The position numbers and the translations under genes are program-made. Below the pieces are notes generated by a model that worked only from the letters and a program-made list of their open reading frames with translations, was not told where the DNA came from and did not search any database. Source: an uncultured Gemmatimonadota bacterium (GTDB lineage: Bacteria > Gemmatimonadota > Gemmatimonadetes > Gemmatimonadales > Gemmatimonadaceae). Taken from it: 64,000 bases of DNA. Every line of letters starts with the position of its first letter. The stretch's first letter is position 1. The stretch is taken from positions 1 through 64,000 of the forward strand of contig CAIRYG010000013.1 in assembly GCA_903882745.1 (NCBI GenBank). Direction: 5' to 3'. Positions 27,196 to 38,287 of the stretch are shown here, piece after piece.

Positions 27196-27328
27196 ATTCA
27201 CGCGGCTGGGGCGCATATTGTTGAATCTTAGCCCTGCCGCCGGCCGTAGGGAGACTGCACCTCGGCGCCAGCTGGGGTGGGGGGTCGCACAGCAGTGAGG
27301 GGTTCCCACATCGCGAGGAAAACAGGAT

Positions 27329-27646
27329 ATGCAGAAGACCGAAGCTCTGGTGGCTGTCATGGCCTTTGCTATGATGACGGCAGTCCTCCTGCCCATCTCT
27401 CTCGCCTTCGCTCGACGGATTTTCAACAAAACCCCTGCGCCGCCGCCGCACGGAATGTCCGCGGAACTCGACGAACGGCTCCACCGAATGGAGCAAGCCA
27501 TCGAAAGCATCGCAATCGAGGTGGAACGCGTGGGCGAAGGGCAACGCTTTGTGACGCAACTGCTGGCGAACGCGCCCGCTCGCTCACCCGCTCGCTCACT
27601 TACGGATAGTGCCTCTGGTGGCGAACGGCTGGAGGAGAGAAAATAG
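27329..27646 (+). CDS. small membrane-anchored coiled-coil protein
   Basis: 105 residues; AGGA precedes the ATG. One N-terminal transmembrane helix (VAVMAFAMMTAVLLPISLAF) is followed by a Pro-rich hinge and a heptad-like helix (LDERLHRMEQAIESIAIEVERV). The C-terminus contains a duplicated PARS encoded by a 12-bp repeat (27575-27598). No family recognised; the layout resembles small phage-shock or division-associated proteins, but that is only a similarity of form. It is divergent from the BNR gene and 76 bases upstream of the acyl-CoA ligase. Confidence 0.65.
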   Translation: MQKTEALVAVMAFAMMTAVLLPISLAFARRIFNKTPAPPPHGMSAELDERLHRMEQAIESIAIEVERVGEGQRFVTQLLANAPARSPARSLTDSASGGERLEERK

Positions 27647-27722
27647 AAGGACCGCTCGCGCCCGCGAACGGAGTCGCATACGTTGCGAGTCTCGCCCCCC
27701 CCACTCCAGCCGAGTGCCACGT

Positions 27723-29297
27723 ATGATCTTTCGTAGCCAGTTTCCCGACGTGGTGGTTCCTGACGCGCCACTGCACGAGTACGCCTTCGAGCACGTGGAG
27801 CAGTGGCTCGATCATCCGGCCTTCATTGAGGGGCCCACCGGGCGGGTGATGACCTTCCGCCAGCTGCGCGACCAGGTGCGGATGGTGGCGGCGGGACTCG
27901 CACAGCGTGGGTTTACCAAAGGCGACCGGATCAGTATTTACGCACCGAACGTGCCCGAGTACGCCCCCGCCTTTTTCGGGTTGTTGACCGCTGGGGGAAC
28001 GGCGGTGATGTCGAACCCGCTCTACACGGCTGAGGAGCTCGGGCGTCAACTCAAGGACACGGGGACTCGGCTCGTTGTAACCGTCCCCGCACTGGCCCCG
28101 CGCGCCTTAGCGGCGCTCGACGCACTGGGTGGCGGTGAAGTCTTTGTCTTCGGCGAGGCGGAGCGCTGCACACCGTTCGCGGAGCTGCTCGTCGATGCGC
28201 CGGCGCCGGTCGTGCAATTCGATGTGCACCATGACTTCGCCGCGTTCCCCACGAGCAGTGGAACAACGGGACTGCCCAAGAGCGTCATGCTCTCCCACCG
28301 CGCAATCGTGGCGAATGTGGAGCAGTGTCATCACATCGACCCGGTAGGGCCCGGGGACCATACCATCGCGACGCTTCCGTTTTTCCACATCTACGGAATG
28401 ACGGTCATTATGTGCGCGCTCCTGCGCCGAGGCGCCTGCGCGGTCACGATGCCGCAGTTTGATCTGGAGCAGTATCTGCGGCTGTCGGAGCAGTACCGGG
28501 TGGTGGTGGCGTATGTGGTGCCGCCGATTGCGCTCGCGTTAGCCAAGCATCCCTTGGTCGGTCAGTTTGATCTGTCGTCGCTGCGGTCCATCAATTCCGG
28601 GGCCGCGCCGCTCGGTGCGGAGCTCGAGAAAGCGTGCGCCGATCGGTTGAACTGCTTGGTTAAGCAGGGGTACGGGATGACCGAAGCGAGTCCCGTCACG
28701 CACTTCACCCCGAGTGATCCCGCGTTGATTGTGCACGGATCGTGCGGGTTGCTGGTGCCGAATACGGAGTGCCGGATTGTGCATCTCGAGACCAAACAGG
28801 ACCTCGGGATTGGCGAACATGGCGAGATCCTGATTCGCGGGCCGCAACTAATGCATGGCTATCTGAATAATCCGGATTCGACCGCCGAAGCGTTGGATAG
28901 CGACGGATGGTTGCACACCGGCGACGTGGGCTACGCCACCGACAGTGGTCACTTGTATATCGTGGACCGCCTGAAAGAGTTTATCAAATACAAAGGCTTT
29001 CAGGTCGCGCCGGCCGAACTCGAAGCGGTGCTGCTCACGCACCCCGAAATTGCGGACGCGGCCGTCATTCCGTGCGCCGACGAAGAGGCTGGAGAGCTCC
29101 CGAAAGCTTTCGTGGTGCGTCGCGGTCACGGCTCCACGCTGACGGCCGACGCGGTGATGGCATTCGTAGCCACCCAGGTGGCGCCGTACAAGAAAGTGCG
29201 GAGGGTGGAGTTCGTGGACACGATTCCCAAGTCGGCAAGCGGGAAGATCTTGCGCCGCGAACTTATTCTGCGCGAACGCGCCAAAACCGCGACGTGA
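27723..29297 (+). CDS. acyl-CoA ligase (AMP-dependent synthetase, 4-coumarate-CoA-ligase-like)
   Basis: 524 residues from the ATG at 27723. ANL-superfamily motifs: the P-loop-like PTSSGTTGLPKSVMLSH, the A5 motif KQGYGMTEASPV, the A7/A8 region GWLHTGDVGY and DRLKEFIKYKGFQVAP, and the C-terminal catalytic Lys in PKSASGKILRREL. It adenylates a carboxylic acid and transfers it to CoA. The alignment feel is to 4CL/medium-chain ligases rather than FadD; it could feed the acyl-CoA modules in this window. It overlaps the following methyltransferase gene by four bases. Confidence 0.9.
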   Translation: MIFRSQFPDVVVPDAPLHEYAFEHVEQWLDHPAFIEGPTGRVMTFRQLRDQVRMVAAGLAQRGFTKGDRISIYAPNVPEYAPAFFGLLTAGGTAVMSNPLYTAEELGRQLKDTGTRLVVTVPALAPRALAALDALGGGEVFVFGEAERCTPFAELLVDAPAPVVQFDVHHDFAAFPTSSGTTGLPKSVMLSHRAIVANVEQCHHIDPVGPGDHTIATLPFFHIYGMTVIMCALLRRGACAVTMPQFDLEQYLRLSEQYRVVVAYVVPPIALALAKHPLVGQFDLSSLRSINSGAAPLGAELEKACADRLNCLVKQGYGMTEASPVTHFTPSDPALIVHGSCGLLVPNTECRIVHLETKQDLGIGEHGEILIRGPQLMHGYLNNPDSTAEALDSDGWLHTGDVGYATDSGHLYIVDRLKEFIKYKGFQVAPAELEAVLLTHPEIADAAVIPCADEEAGELPKAFVVRRGHGSTLTADAVMAFVATQVAPYKKVRRVEFVDTIPKSASGKILRRELILRERAKTAT

Positions 29298-30361
29298 TCA
29301 AGTACATCGGCTCCAAGCGCACGCTCGTGCCACGAATTGTGGCGCTCGCGAACGCGGTGCGAGCCGCAACGGGCGCGCGTACCGTTGTTGATTTATTTAC
29401 CGGAACCACTCGGGTTGCCCAAGCACTCAAGGGGGGTGGGTTCGCGGTAACGGCCAACGATCTCGCGAGCTATTCCGAGGTGCTGGCCACCGCATACATC
29501 GCCTGCGACGCCGCAACGGCCGACATCGTACGCCTCTCAGCCTTGGTGGAGCAGTTGAATGCCCTGCCCGGTGTCGAGGGCTACGTGACGCGTACCTTCT
29601 GCGAAGAGGCGCGGTATTTCCAGCCCGTGAACGGCCGGCGCATTGACGCGGTTCGCGCCGCGATCGATACGCTGGCGCGCGACCCTATGGAGCACGCCAT
29701 CTTGCTGACGTCGCTCCTTGAGGCTGCGGATCGCGTGGATTCGACGACGGGAATACAGATGGCCTACCTGAAGGGATGGGCGCCGCGGTCGCACAAGGCG
29801 CTGACGTTGCGCGTGCCCGAGCTCATCGCTGGGACGGGGACCGTCGCGCGCACCGATGCCAACGACTTCGTGCGCACGATGAGCGAGGTGGACATCGCGT
29901 ATATCGATCCCCCGTATAATCAGCACAGCTACTTCTCCAACTATCACGTGTGGGAAACCATTGTCCGCAACGATGCGCCGCCGGCGTATGGGATTGCGCG
30001 CAAGCGCGAGGATTGCCGTACGGTGAAGAGCGCGTTCAACGCCAAGCCGCGAGCCTGGACGGCGTTCTCGGAGTTGATGCGTGACGTTCGCGCGACGCAC
30101 CTCCTCGTGTCGTTCAGTAACGAAGGGTTTTTCGCGAAGGACGATCTCTTGCAGCTCTTGCAGGAGGTGCGCGGAGAAGTCGCCGCCGTGCCGGTCGCGT
30201 TCAAGCGCTATGTGGGGGCGCAGATTGGGATTCACAATCTGCACGGCAAGAAAGTGGGGCAGGTGGGCCACCTGATGAATCGCGAATACCTGTTCTTAGC
30301 GGGTCCCGGTGCAATCGATATTGTCGCGTCCGTGGCAGAGAACGTGGCGTTCGCCGTGTAA
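29294..30361 (+). CDS. DNA adenine methyltransferase (D12 class), apparently orphan
   Basis: 355 residues from the GTG that overlaps the ligase stop (GTGA at 29294-29297). Features: N-terminal KYIGSKRTL, the SAM motif DLFTGTTRVAQ, and the catalytic motif IV AYIDPPYNQHSYFSNYH (DPPY), which mark an N6-adenine methyltransferase of the D12 type. No restriction endonuclease gene is adjacent, so it may be a solitary methylase or part of a defence system located elsewhere. Its recognition site cannot be read from the sequence. Confidence 0.88.
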   Translation: MIKYIGSKRTLVPRIVALANAVRAATGARTVVDLFTGTTRVAQALKGGGFAVTANDLASYSEVLATAYIACDAATADIVRLSALVEQLNALPGVEGYVTRTFCEEARYFQPVNGRRIDAVRAAIDTLARDPMEHAILLTSLLEAADRVDSTTGIQMAYLKGWAPRSHKALTLRVPELIAGTGTVARTDANDFVRTMSEVDIAYIDPPYNQHSYFSNYHVWETIVRNDAPPAYGIARKREDCRTVKSAFNAKPRAWTAFSELMRDVRATHLLVSFSNEGFFAKDDLLQLLQEVRGEVAAVPVAFKRYVGAQIGIHNLHGKKVGQVGHLMNREYLFLAGPGAIDIVASVAENVAFAV

Positions 30362-30432
30362 ATGCTGGCGCCGAGTCGGCACACGGCGCATTTTCGAAGA
30401 GTTGTGTCATCTCCCGTCCGACGAGGATTTTC

Positions 30433-32682
30433 ATGATTGTCATCCCCGCGATTGCCCGCACGCTGGCGTTCGTTGCAGCGCTCGCCCCAGCGCGCGCGCC
30501 AGCGCGCGCGCCGACTGCCGACACGTTAGGGATTCGTGATCTGCTCGACATCGCCACCGTCTCTGTCGCGGACCTTTCCGCCGACGGGCGCTGGCTCGCC
30601 ACGTCGGTTGCGACCCGGCGTGACGCACTCGGCGCGGATTTCACCCGCGACGGTGATCAGACCTATCTCCGCGCATCGGTCGCGCGGTTGCTCGTTATCG
30701 ATACCAAGTCCGGTGCGCAGCGCCCCGTCTGGCCCACCAAGCGCACCTTCCGCGGCCCAACCTGGTCGCCCGACGGCGCGCGGCTTGCCCTCCTCGTGCT
30801 CGAGAACGACGCCTGGCAGGTCACCATCTGGGATCGCACGAGCGGCAAATTTTCCACCGCGAAAATGCCGGCCGGACGCTACGTCGCAGAGAACAGCGAA
30901 CTCCGATGGACGAAGCGCGGCGATGCGCTAGTCTTTGCCGCGCGCACCGAGGCTTGGCGTGCTGACGCAAAAGCGAAGTTCGCAGCGCTCACCTCCGCGC
31001 CAATCGTTGCACTCGACGGCAAAGACGATTTTCTCGAGTGGGACGGGATGAACCGCCTCTCGGCCACGCGCGCAATTGTCTCCTGGGATCCCGCGAGCGG
31101 GGCCGTGCAGACGCTCGTTCCCGAGGCGCGCATTGGAGCATGGACGCTCGCCGAGGATGGTCGGTCGGTGACGATTCAGGAAGACATCACGAAGAAGACG
31201 GACTACGACGTGATCGGTGGTCGTGAGTGGAAGCTCGTGGCGCATGGGGCTGGCGTGCCGCGCACAATCGCCGCAACCATGAAGGGGCAGCAGTTTGTGT
31301 GGGCCGAGGACGGCGTCCATTTCGCTGTGGCGCGTGATGGAAAGATTTGGATGGGGAGCACGGCCGATACGCTGCGTCGCCAGATCGTGGGGGCGACCGG
31401 TGCTACCGCGGCCAATGCCGCGGCCAATACCGAAGCCGACACCAGCGCTGCGGCGCGGGCGAAGCGCGACGCCGAGCGGTTTACGCCGATGTCGCTTACG
31501 AGTGATGCGGGCAAGCTGCTCGCCGAGAATCGCAACGGACTCTGGGTGGTGGATGTCGCGACGGGCAATAAGGAACAGGTCGTGACGTACCCCGATTCGA
31601 CCTCCACCCTTCCGCGCCCGATGCTGGTGACCTGGAGTCGCGATGGGCGGTATCTCGTGGCCGCGGTGAACTCGCGCCGCCAGTGGGACCGCTCGTTTGT
31701 GGTGCAGGATCTGCAGGCGAAGTCGTCGCGGACCATCGTCAAGGGTGGTGAGCTGTACACGGGCCCGCGCCTCGCGCGCGATGGAGCCACGATGGTGCTC
31801 GCGATTGCCGCGGGAAATCATCCGGCGGATCTCTTTGTGACCGATCTGGCGGGCGCAGCACCGCGAAAGCTGCTCGAGTCGAATCCGCAGCTCGCCGGAA
31901 AGCCGATCGCCAAGACCGAGCTCTTGCCGTACCTCGATGCCGACGGCAAAGGGCGCTACGGTGTGGTGCGGTATCCGGCGAACTACGTGAAGGGAACACG
32001 CTACCCCACGGTGTTCATTATCTACGAAGATTTCTATGACGACACCTTTGATGCTGTCGCCAACCTGCTGTCGGCGCACGGCTACGCGGTGGTGAATCCG
32101 AGCGTCGGCTTTGACATTGGGTATCCGGGCGAAGCATGGATCAAGGGTGTAACGGCTGCCGCCAACGCCGTGATCGCGATGGGGCTCGCGGATAGCGCGC
32201 GACTGGCCGTACACGGCACGAGCTACGGCGGCTACGCCACAAACTTGTTGATCACGCAGACCGGCCGCTTCAAGGCAGCGATCAATATGAGCGGGAAGGT
32301 GGATTTCATCTCCTTCTACACCGACAGTCCACGCCTCGGCGTGCGAAATATTCATGCCGCCGAAAAAAGCCAAGATCGAATCGGCGCAACGATGTGGCAG
32401 CAGCCGCAGAAGTATGTGCAGCACTCGGCGGTGATGTTCGCCGATCGGATTACGACGCCGTTGTTGTTGATGACGGGTGGCGAAGACCACAATGTGCCAG
32501 CGCTGAATACCCGTGAGATGTATTATGCGATGCGTCGCCTTGGGAAGACGGTGACGTGGGTGAACTACGCGAATAGCGGGCACGGGGTGCCCCAGACGAC
32601 AGAGTCTGAATTTATGGATTATCACCAGCGCGTGTTGGATTGGTACGCGAAGTATCTCGGACCGGCGGCCACGGCCAAGTGA
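30433..32682 (+). CDS. secreted S9-family (prolyl oligopeptidase-like) peptidase
   Basis: 749 residues. A signal peptide contains a duplicated PARA encoded by a 12-bp repeat (30487-30510). The N-terminal two thirds form a beta-propeller (FRGPTWSPDGARLALL, VTWSRDGRYLV). The C-terminal alpha/beta-hydrolase domain has the nucleophile Ser597 in HGTSYGGYA, Asp685 in GGEDHNVP and His717 in NSGHGVP. It should hydrolyse peptides outside the cytoplasm. The next gene starts within its stop codon. Confidence 0.92.
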   Translation: MIVIPAIARTLAFVAALAPARAPARAPTADTLGIRDLLDIATVSVADLSADGRWLATSVATRRDALGADFTRDGDQTYLRASVARLLVIDTKSGAQRPVWPTKRTFRGPTWSPDGARLALLVLENDAWQVTIWDRTSGKFSTAKMPAGRYVAENSELRWTKRGDALVFAARTEAWRADAKAKFAALTSAPIVALDGKDDFLEWDGMNRLSATRAIVSWDPASGAVQTLVPEARIGAWTLAEDGRSVTIQEDITKKTDYDVIGGREWKLVAHGAGVPRTIAATMKGQQFVWAEDGVHFAVARDGKIWMGSTADTLRRQIVGATGATAANAAANTEADTSAAARAKRDAERFTPMSLTSDAGKLLAENRNGLWVVDVATGNKEQVVTYPDSTSTLPRPMLVTWSRDGRYLVAAVNSRRQWDRSFVVQDLQAKSSRTIVKGGELYTGPRLARDGATMVLAIAAGNHPADLFVTDLAGAAPRKLLESNPQLAGKPIAKTELLPYLDADGKGRYGVVRYPANYVKGTRYPTVFIIYEDFYDDTFDAVANLLSAHGYAVVNPSVGFDIGYPGEAWIKGVTAAANAVIAMGLADSARLAVHGTSYGGYATNLLITQTGRFKAAINMSGKVDFISFYTDSPRLGVRNIHAAEKSQDRIGATMWQQPQKYVQHSAVMFADRITTPLLLMTGGEDHNVPALNTREMYYAMRRLGKTVTWVNYANSGHGVPQTTESEFMDYHQRVLDWYAKYLGPAATAK

Positions 32683-34031
32683 CCCGGAATCGCGTGCGTG
32701 CCGTTGCACTGGTGGCGGTATTCGTTGCCGCCTGTGGCGGGAGCGACAAAAATGGCTCAACCCCAGTCCCCACAGTCTCCCTCGGGGCTAGCACGTCGTT
32801 TCAGCGCATTCAGTCCGAGCTGTTCGAGAAATCCTGTGCGTTCAACTCGTGTCACGCGCCAGGGAGCACCACAACGTCGCTGGTGTTGTCGGGGACCGGC
32901 GTGCATGCGCGGCTGGTGAATGTGTTGCCGGCCAACAGCACCGCACGGGGTGACGGCCTCAAGCTCGTGGTCGCGGGGAAGCCGGACTCGAGCCTGTTGT
33001 GGCACAAGCTGAATCAGTGGCTCGCGGGACACCACGCGCATGACTACGGCGGGGCAATGCCGCAGGCCGCGCCGTCGTTGTCGGTTGAGCAGCTGAACTT
33101 CGTGCGGCAGTGGATCGAGAATGGTGCGAGCCCAACGGCCGATGACGTAGACCCCGTGCTGCTCACCGGGAAGACCCGTCCGGAGACGGCGCCGTACACC
33201 CCACTCGCGCCGCCAACAGCGGGGTTTCAGGTGAAGCTGAGTTCGTTCGCCGTTCGATCGAGTTTCGAACGCGAGCTCTTTGACTACAAGCCGGTCGGCA
33301 ACACGTCGGACGTGTGGGTGAATCGCATTCAAACACAGATGCGCTCGGGAAGTCACCACTTCGTGCTGTACACCTTTGCGCCGAACACCCCCGCGGTCAT
33401 CCTGCCGTCGCTCGGATCGGTTCGTGACATCCGCAACACCGATGGGACGTACAACCTGCTGAACATGGCGCCGATGGAGTATCACGTCTTTTTTGCGGGG
33501 ACGCAGGCGACCAGCAGTGATTTCCGCTTTCCAGCAGGTGTCGCCCTCAAGATTCCGGCTGGGCAAGCGATTGACCTGAACTCGCACTACGTCAACGCGA
33601 GCGCACAGGACGTGACGGGTGAGGCCGAGGCCAATCTGTGGACCGTGCCGGCCTCGCAGGTGACGCAGGCCGCGAGCAGCTTGAACCTCGCGAACAGCGA
33701 TATCACGATCCCGAAGGGACGCGACACCACGATCACCAAGACGTTTCGATTTTCGACCCTCACGCGCATTGTTGCGCTCACCTCGCACATGCATGCGCGC
33801 GGGCAGAAGTTCGTGATCCGAATTGCTGGCGGTGCGCGGAATGGCGAAATCATTTTCACCAATACGTCGTGGGATCATCCGCCCTTTATTGGGTTCGATG
33901 TTCCCATTGTGCTCCAGCCGGGGGAGGGCCTCACCTCTGAGGTGACGTATCGCGCGGACCCGAATAAAATCGTCAAGTTCGGCCTGACCTCAGACGATGA
34001 AATGGACATCATTTTCGGTTACTGGTATTGA
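32679..34031 (+). CDS. lipoprotein with cytochrome-c-like and copper-monooxygenase-like domains
   Basis: 450 residues from the GTG overlapping the peptidase stop. Lipoprotein signal ends VAVFVAACGG. Residues about 45-150 look like a c-type cytochrome domain (FEKSCAFNSCHAPGS and late helix LNFVRQWIENGA), but the haem motif is C-x4-CH rather than C-x2-CH. The rest resembles the copper type II, ascorbate-dependent monooxygenase (PHM/DBH) fold, with likely copper ligands in GSHHFVLY, LNSHYVN and TSHMHARGQ. A periplasmic or surface redox role is likely; the substrate is unknown. Haem attachment is not assured. Confidence 0.75.
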   Translation: MTRNRVRAVALVAVFVAACGGSDKNGSTPVPTVSLGASTSFQRIQSELFEKSCAFNSCHAPGSTTTSLVLSGTGVHARLVNVLPANSTARGDGLKLVVAGKPDSSLLWHKLNQWLAGHHAHDYGGAMPQAAPSLSVEQLNFVRQWIENGASPTADDVDPVLLTGKTRPETAPYTPLAPPTAGFQVKLSSFAVRSSFERELFDYKPVGNTSDVWVNRIQTQMRSGSHHFVLYTFAPNTPAVILPSLGSVRDIRNTDGTYNLLNMAPMEYHVFFAGTQATSSDFRFPAGVALKIPAGQAIDLNSHYVNASAQDVTGEAEANLWTVPASQVTQAASSLNLANSDITIPKGRDTTITKTFRFSTLTRIVALTSHMHARGQKFVIRIAGGARNGEIIFTNTSWDHPPFIGFDVPIVLQPGEGLTSEVTYRADPNKIVKFGLTSDDEMDIIFGYWY

Positions 34032-34147
34032 GGCGTAGCCCGAAGGTGCGTTAGCTGTATGGTCGTGGCCATTGGGCTGTGGCACTGGGAACAACGGCGC
34101 GCCACCCAGACTTTATGGGGTATGTCCCCGCTGCGAGTGAGTGCCGT

Positions 34148-35038
34148 ATGACTGAACGGATCGCCATAACCGGCGCGAGCGGCCTGATTGGCCGAGCGCT
34201 GACCGTATCGTTGCGTGCCGATGGGCATCAGGTGGTGTCGATCGGGCGCGGCGGATCAAACGACATCGCGTGGGATCCCGCGACCGACCGAATTGACCGC
34301 GCGAAACTCGCGGGAGTCACGGGCGTGGTACATCTCGCCGGCGCCAACGTCGGTGAGCGGTGGACGCCGGCGCACAAGCGGGCCATTGTCGACAGTCGCG
34401 TGCAGGGTACGGGGTGCATTGCCCGGGCCATCGCGGGGCTCGAGCAGAAGCCCCGTGTAATGGTGAGCGCGTCGGCCGTGGGAATCTACGGAAGCCGCGG
34501 CGACGCTTGGCTTGAGGAATCAACGCCCGCGGGGAGCGACTTCCTTTCGCATACCGCGCTCGAGTGGGAGCGCGCCGCATCGCCGGCGCGTGACGCGGGC
34601 ATTCGCGTCGTGCATCCCCGCATCGGTGTAGTCCTCACCCCGCACGGTGGTGCGCTGGCCAAACTGCTCCCAGTTTTCAAACTCGGCGGCGGCTCAGCCC
34701 TTGGTTCTGGGCGGCAGTGGATGAGTTGGATTTCGTTGGACGACGTGGTGCGCGTGCTGCGCTTCGCGATCGATACGCCGGCACTTCAGGGAGCGGTCAA
34801 CACCGTGACGCCGGAGCCGGTGACCAATGCCGATTTCACACGCGATGTTGCGGCAGCGGTGCATCGCCCTGCGTTCCTCCCAGCGGTCCCGACGTTTGTG
34901 CTGCGCGCCGTGTTTGGTGAAATGGCGGAGGGGACGCTGTTGGCGAGTCAGCGCGTGCGGCCGCGCGCGCTCGCCGATGCGGGATTTGAATTCCGTCACC
35001 CGCGACTGCCCGCCGCGCTCGCCGCGATGCTTGGCTGA
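34148..35038 (+). CDS. TIGR01777-type NAD(P)-binding epimerase-like protein
   Basis: 296 residues from the ATG at 34148, chosen since it places ITGASGLIGRAL (Rossmann motif) right at the N-terminus; an in-frame start at 34079 would add 23 residues. Further family signs: VHLAGANVGERW, MVSASAVGIYGSRGD, and the C-terminal DUF1731-like segment with PRALADAGFEFRHPRL. Homologues (E. coli YfcH, plant SulA-like) have no settled activity. It is separated from the EPS genes by 80 bp and may belong to neither neighbour. Confidence 0.88.
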   Translation: MTERIAITGASGLIGRALTVSLRADGHQVVSIGRGGSNDIAWDPATDRIDRAKLAGVTGVVHLAGANVGERWTPAHKRAIVDSRVQGTGCIARAIAGLEQKPRVMVSASAVGIYGSRGDAWLEESTPAGSDFLSHTALEWERAASPARDAGIRVVHPRIGVVLTPHGGALAKLLPVFKLGGGSALGSGRQWMSWISLDDVVRVLRFAIDTPALQGAVNTVTPEPVTNADFTRDVAAAVHRPAFLPAVPTFVLRAVFGEMAEGTLLASQRVRPRALADAGFEFRHPRLPAALAAMLG

Positions 35039-35109
35039 CGTATGAGGCGGGCGCCGCACGGTGTGACCGGCTGCGCGAGCTATAGCGCCCACGCCCTTCC
35101 TCCTCGTAA

Positions 35110-36844
<1,735 letters not shown>

Positions 36845-36848
<4 letters not shown>

Positions 36849-38086
36849 CGACGCAGGCCGCGGAGCTGCAGTTCGAAGTCGAGCGAGTTGGTGGCCAGCG
36901 TCAGCGCGACTTCGAACGACACCTGACCGCTAATCACGAGATCGGCGAGATGTTGGTCGAATGTTTGCGTGCCGAACTCGGCGCGTCCGTCGGCGAGCGC
37001 CATGCGAATTTCGGAGAGGCGTCCCGGATCGCCGAGCACGTCGCGAACGAGCGGCGTCATGAAGAGCGTCTCGGCGGCGAGGACACGACCGTGGCCATCG
37101 GAGCGCGGCAGGAGGCGCTGCGCGACGACCGCGCGGAGCATCTCGGTGATGTGCAGCCGTGCCGTGTCTTGTGCCTGTGTCGGGAGTCCATTGAAGAACT
37201 GCCGAAGGGCGTTGGTGCAGTCTGGGGCCGTCAGCTTTCCGATGACGAGACGCCCCGCCTCTGAGGCGCGCACTGCAATCTCGAGAATCTCGGGCTCGTC
37301 CATTTCGCCCACGACGATAACGTCCGCGTCCTGCTCGAGCGCGGCGTCCATACCGTTGGCAAAGCTGTCCGTGTCGACCCCGACCTCGCGCTGCGTGATG
37401 GCGCAGTGGTCGTTCCTATGCAGGAACTCAATCGAGGACTCGATCGTCACGATGTGTCGGCGACGCGGCGAGTACTTGTTTAGATGGTTGATGAGGGCCG
37501 CGATCGTGCTGGCGCGGCCGGAGCCCTGGACGCCGGTGACGAACACGAGCCCGAAATCACTGAGCAACGCTTGGCCGACCTGGACGGGGAGTCCGAGCGA
37601 GGCCAGCGAGGGGAGAATGTCGGGGATGACGCGCATGATGATCGCGAAGCTCGAGCGCTGGCGCAGGATGCTGACGCGGAATCGGGCGATGCCCGGCGCG
37701 CTCCACGGTCCTGTGTAGTCGCGAACTTCGTCGATCGGCGGGGCATGATTGGACGTCCCAAGGATGTGGGAGACCATTTCGTAGGTGCTGACCGCGGTGA
37801 GAACCGGGGTGTCCAGCGCCGTCAGGTGCCCTGCGACTCGGGCGTAGACCACATCGCCCGCACGAATATGGATATCCGACGCGCCGCGTTGAATCGCGTC
37901 GACCAGACACTGGCGCAGTTTCTCAATTTCCGGCGCGGCAACATCCGGGCGGATGCGGCGGACATCCCCAGGCGCGCCCGCGGTCCCCGCGGCGCCAGAG
38001 GCGCCGACGGTCGCATTGGGCATGCTTTCGCCTGGCAGCTGAGAAGAGGACAGCGGAGTGCCTGCGGTAAAACTTGAAATTGCCAC
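36845..38086 (-). CDS. PilT-like secretion ATPase with altered catalytic motifs
   Basis: 413 residues from the GTG at 38086; an ATG at 38023 preceded by AGGCGA is a good alternative. The N-domain of PilT is present (GASDIHIRAGDVVYARVAG). However, the Walker A reads TGVQGSGRAST (Lys to Arg at 191, Ser to Ala next), the Asp box reads TIESSIEF, the Walker B end reads VVGEMDEPE rather than GEMRD, and the His box motif (TLHTNS in PilT) is replaced by KLTAPD. These changes should weaken or abolish ATP hydrolysis. The rest of the fold, including the arginine region and C-domain, is intact, so it may be a regulatory paralogue. Convergent with cpsB; no pilus genes nearby. Confidence 0.85.
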
Positions 38087-38143
38087 GATACTGACTGGAG
38101 GAATGACGACCGAACTGAACGCGGGTAAAAAGCCCGCAGGGCC

Positions 38144-38195
38144 CGTCAGGTAATCAATTACTTGACACTGGTTGAAAAATGGGCAGTACCTGACG
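38144..38195. promoter_or_regulatory. inverted-repeat cluster upstream of the EPS genes
   Basis: cgtcaggta (38144-38152) recurs as its exact complement tacctgacg (38187-38195), and 38146-38165 itself forms a palindrome (TCAGGTAAT, two bases, ATTACTTGA, one mismatch). A TTGACA hexamer at 38162-38167 falls between them. This looks like a regulated promoter in the 201-bp gap between the PilT-like gene and the EPS operon. The -10 element is not clear. Confidence 0.4.
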
Positions 38196-38287
38196 ATATT
38201 TCAAGTGGGCGGGGTTGTTTCATAAAGAAGGGCAATCCTGCGATAGCTTACACAACGCTTCATGTTGATCGGTAACACTTCGCGAAA

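Noticed and set aside
27093-27216. Upstream leader peptide gene for the BNR protein (ATG at 27216)
   Set aside because: It looks like a signal peptide because of the LAMV repeat, but its frame runs into the BNR gene out of frame, and the BNR protein has its own leader.
30928-32760. 610-codon minus-strand frame
   Set aside because: It is antisense to the S9 peptidase, whose catalytic triad is intact.
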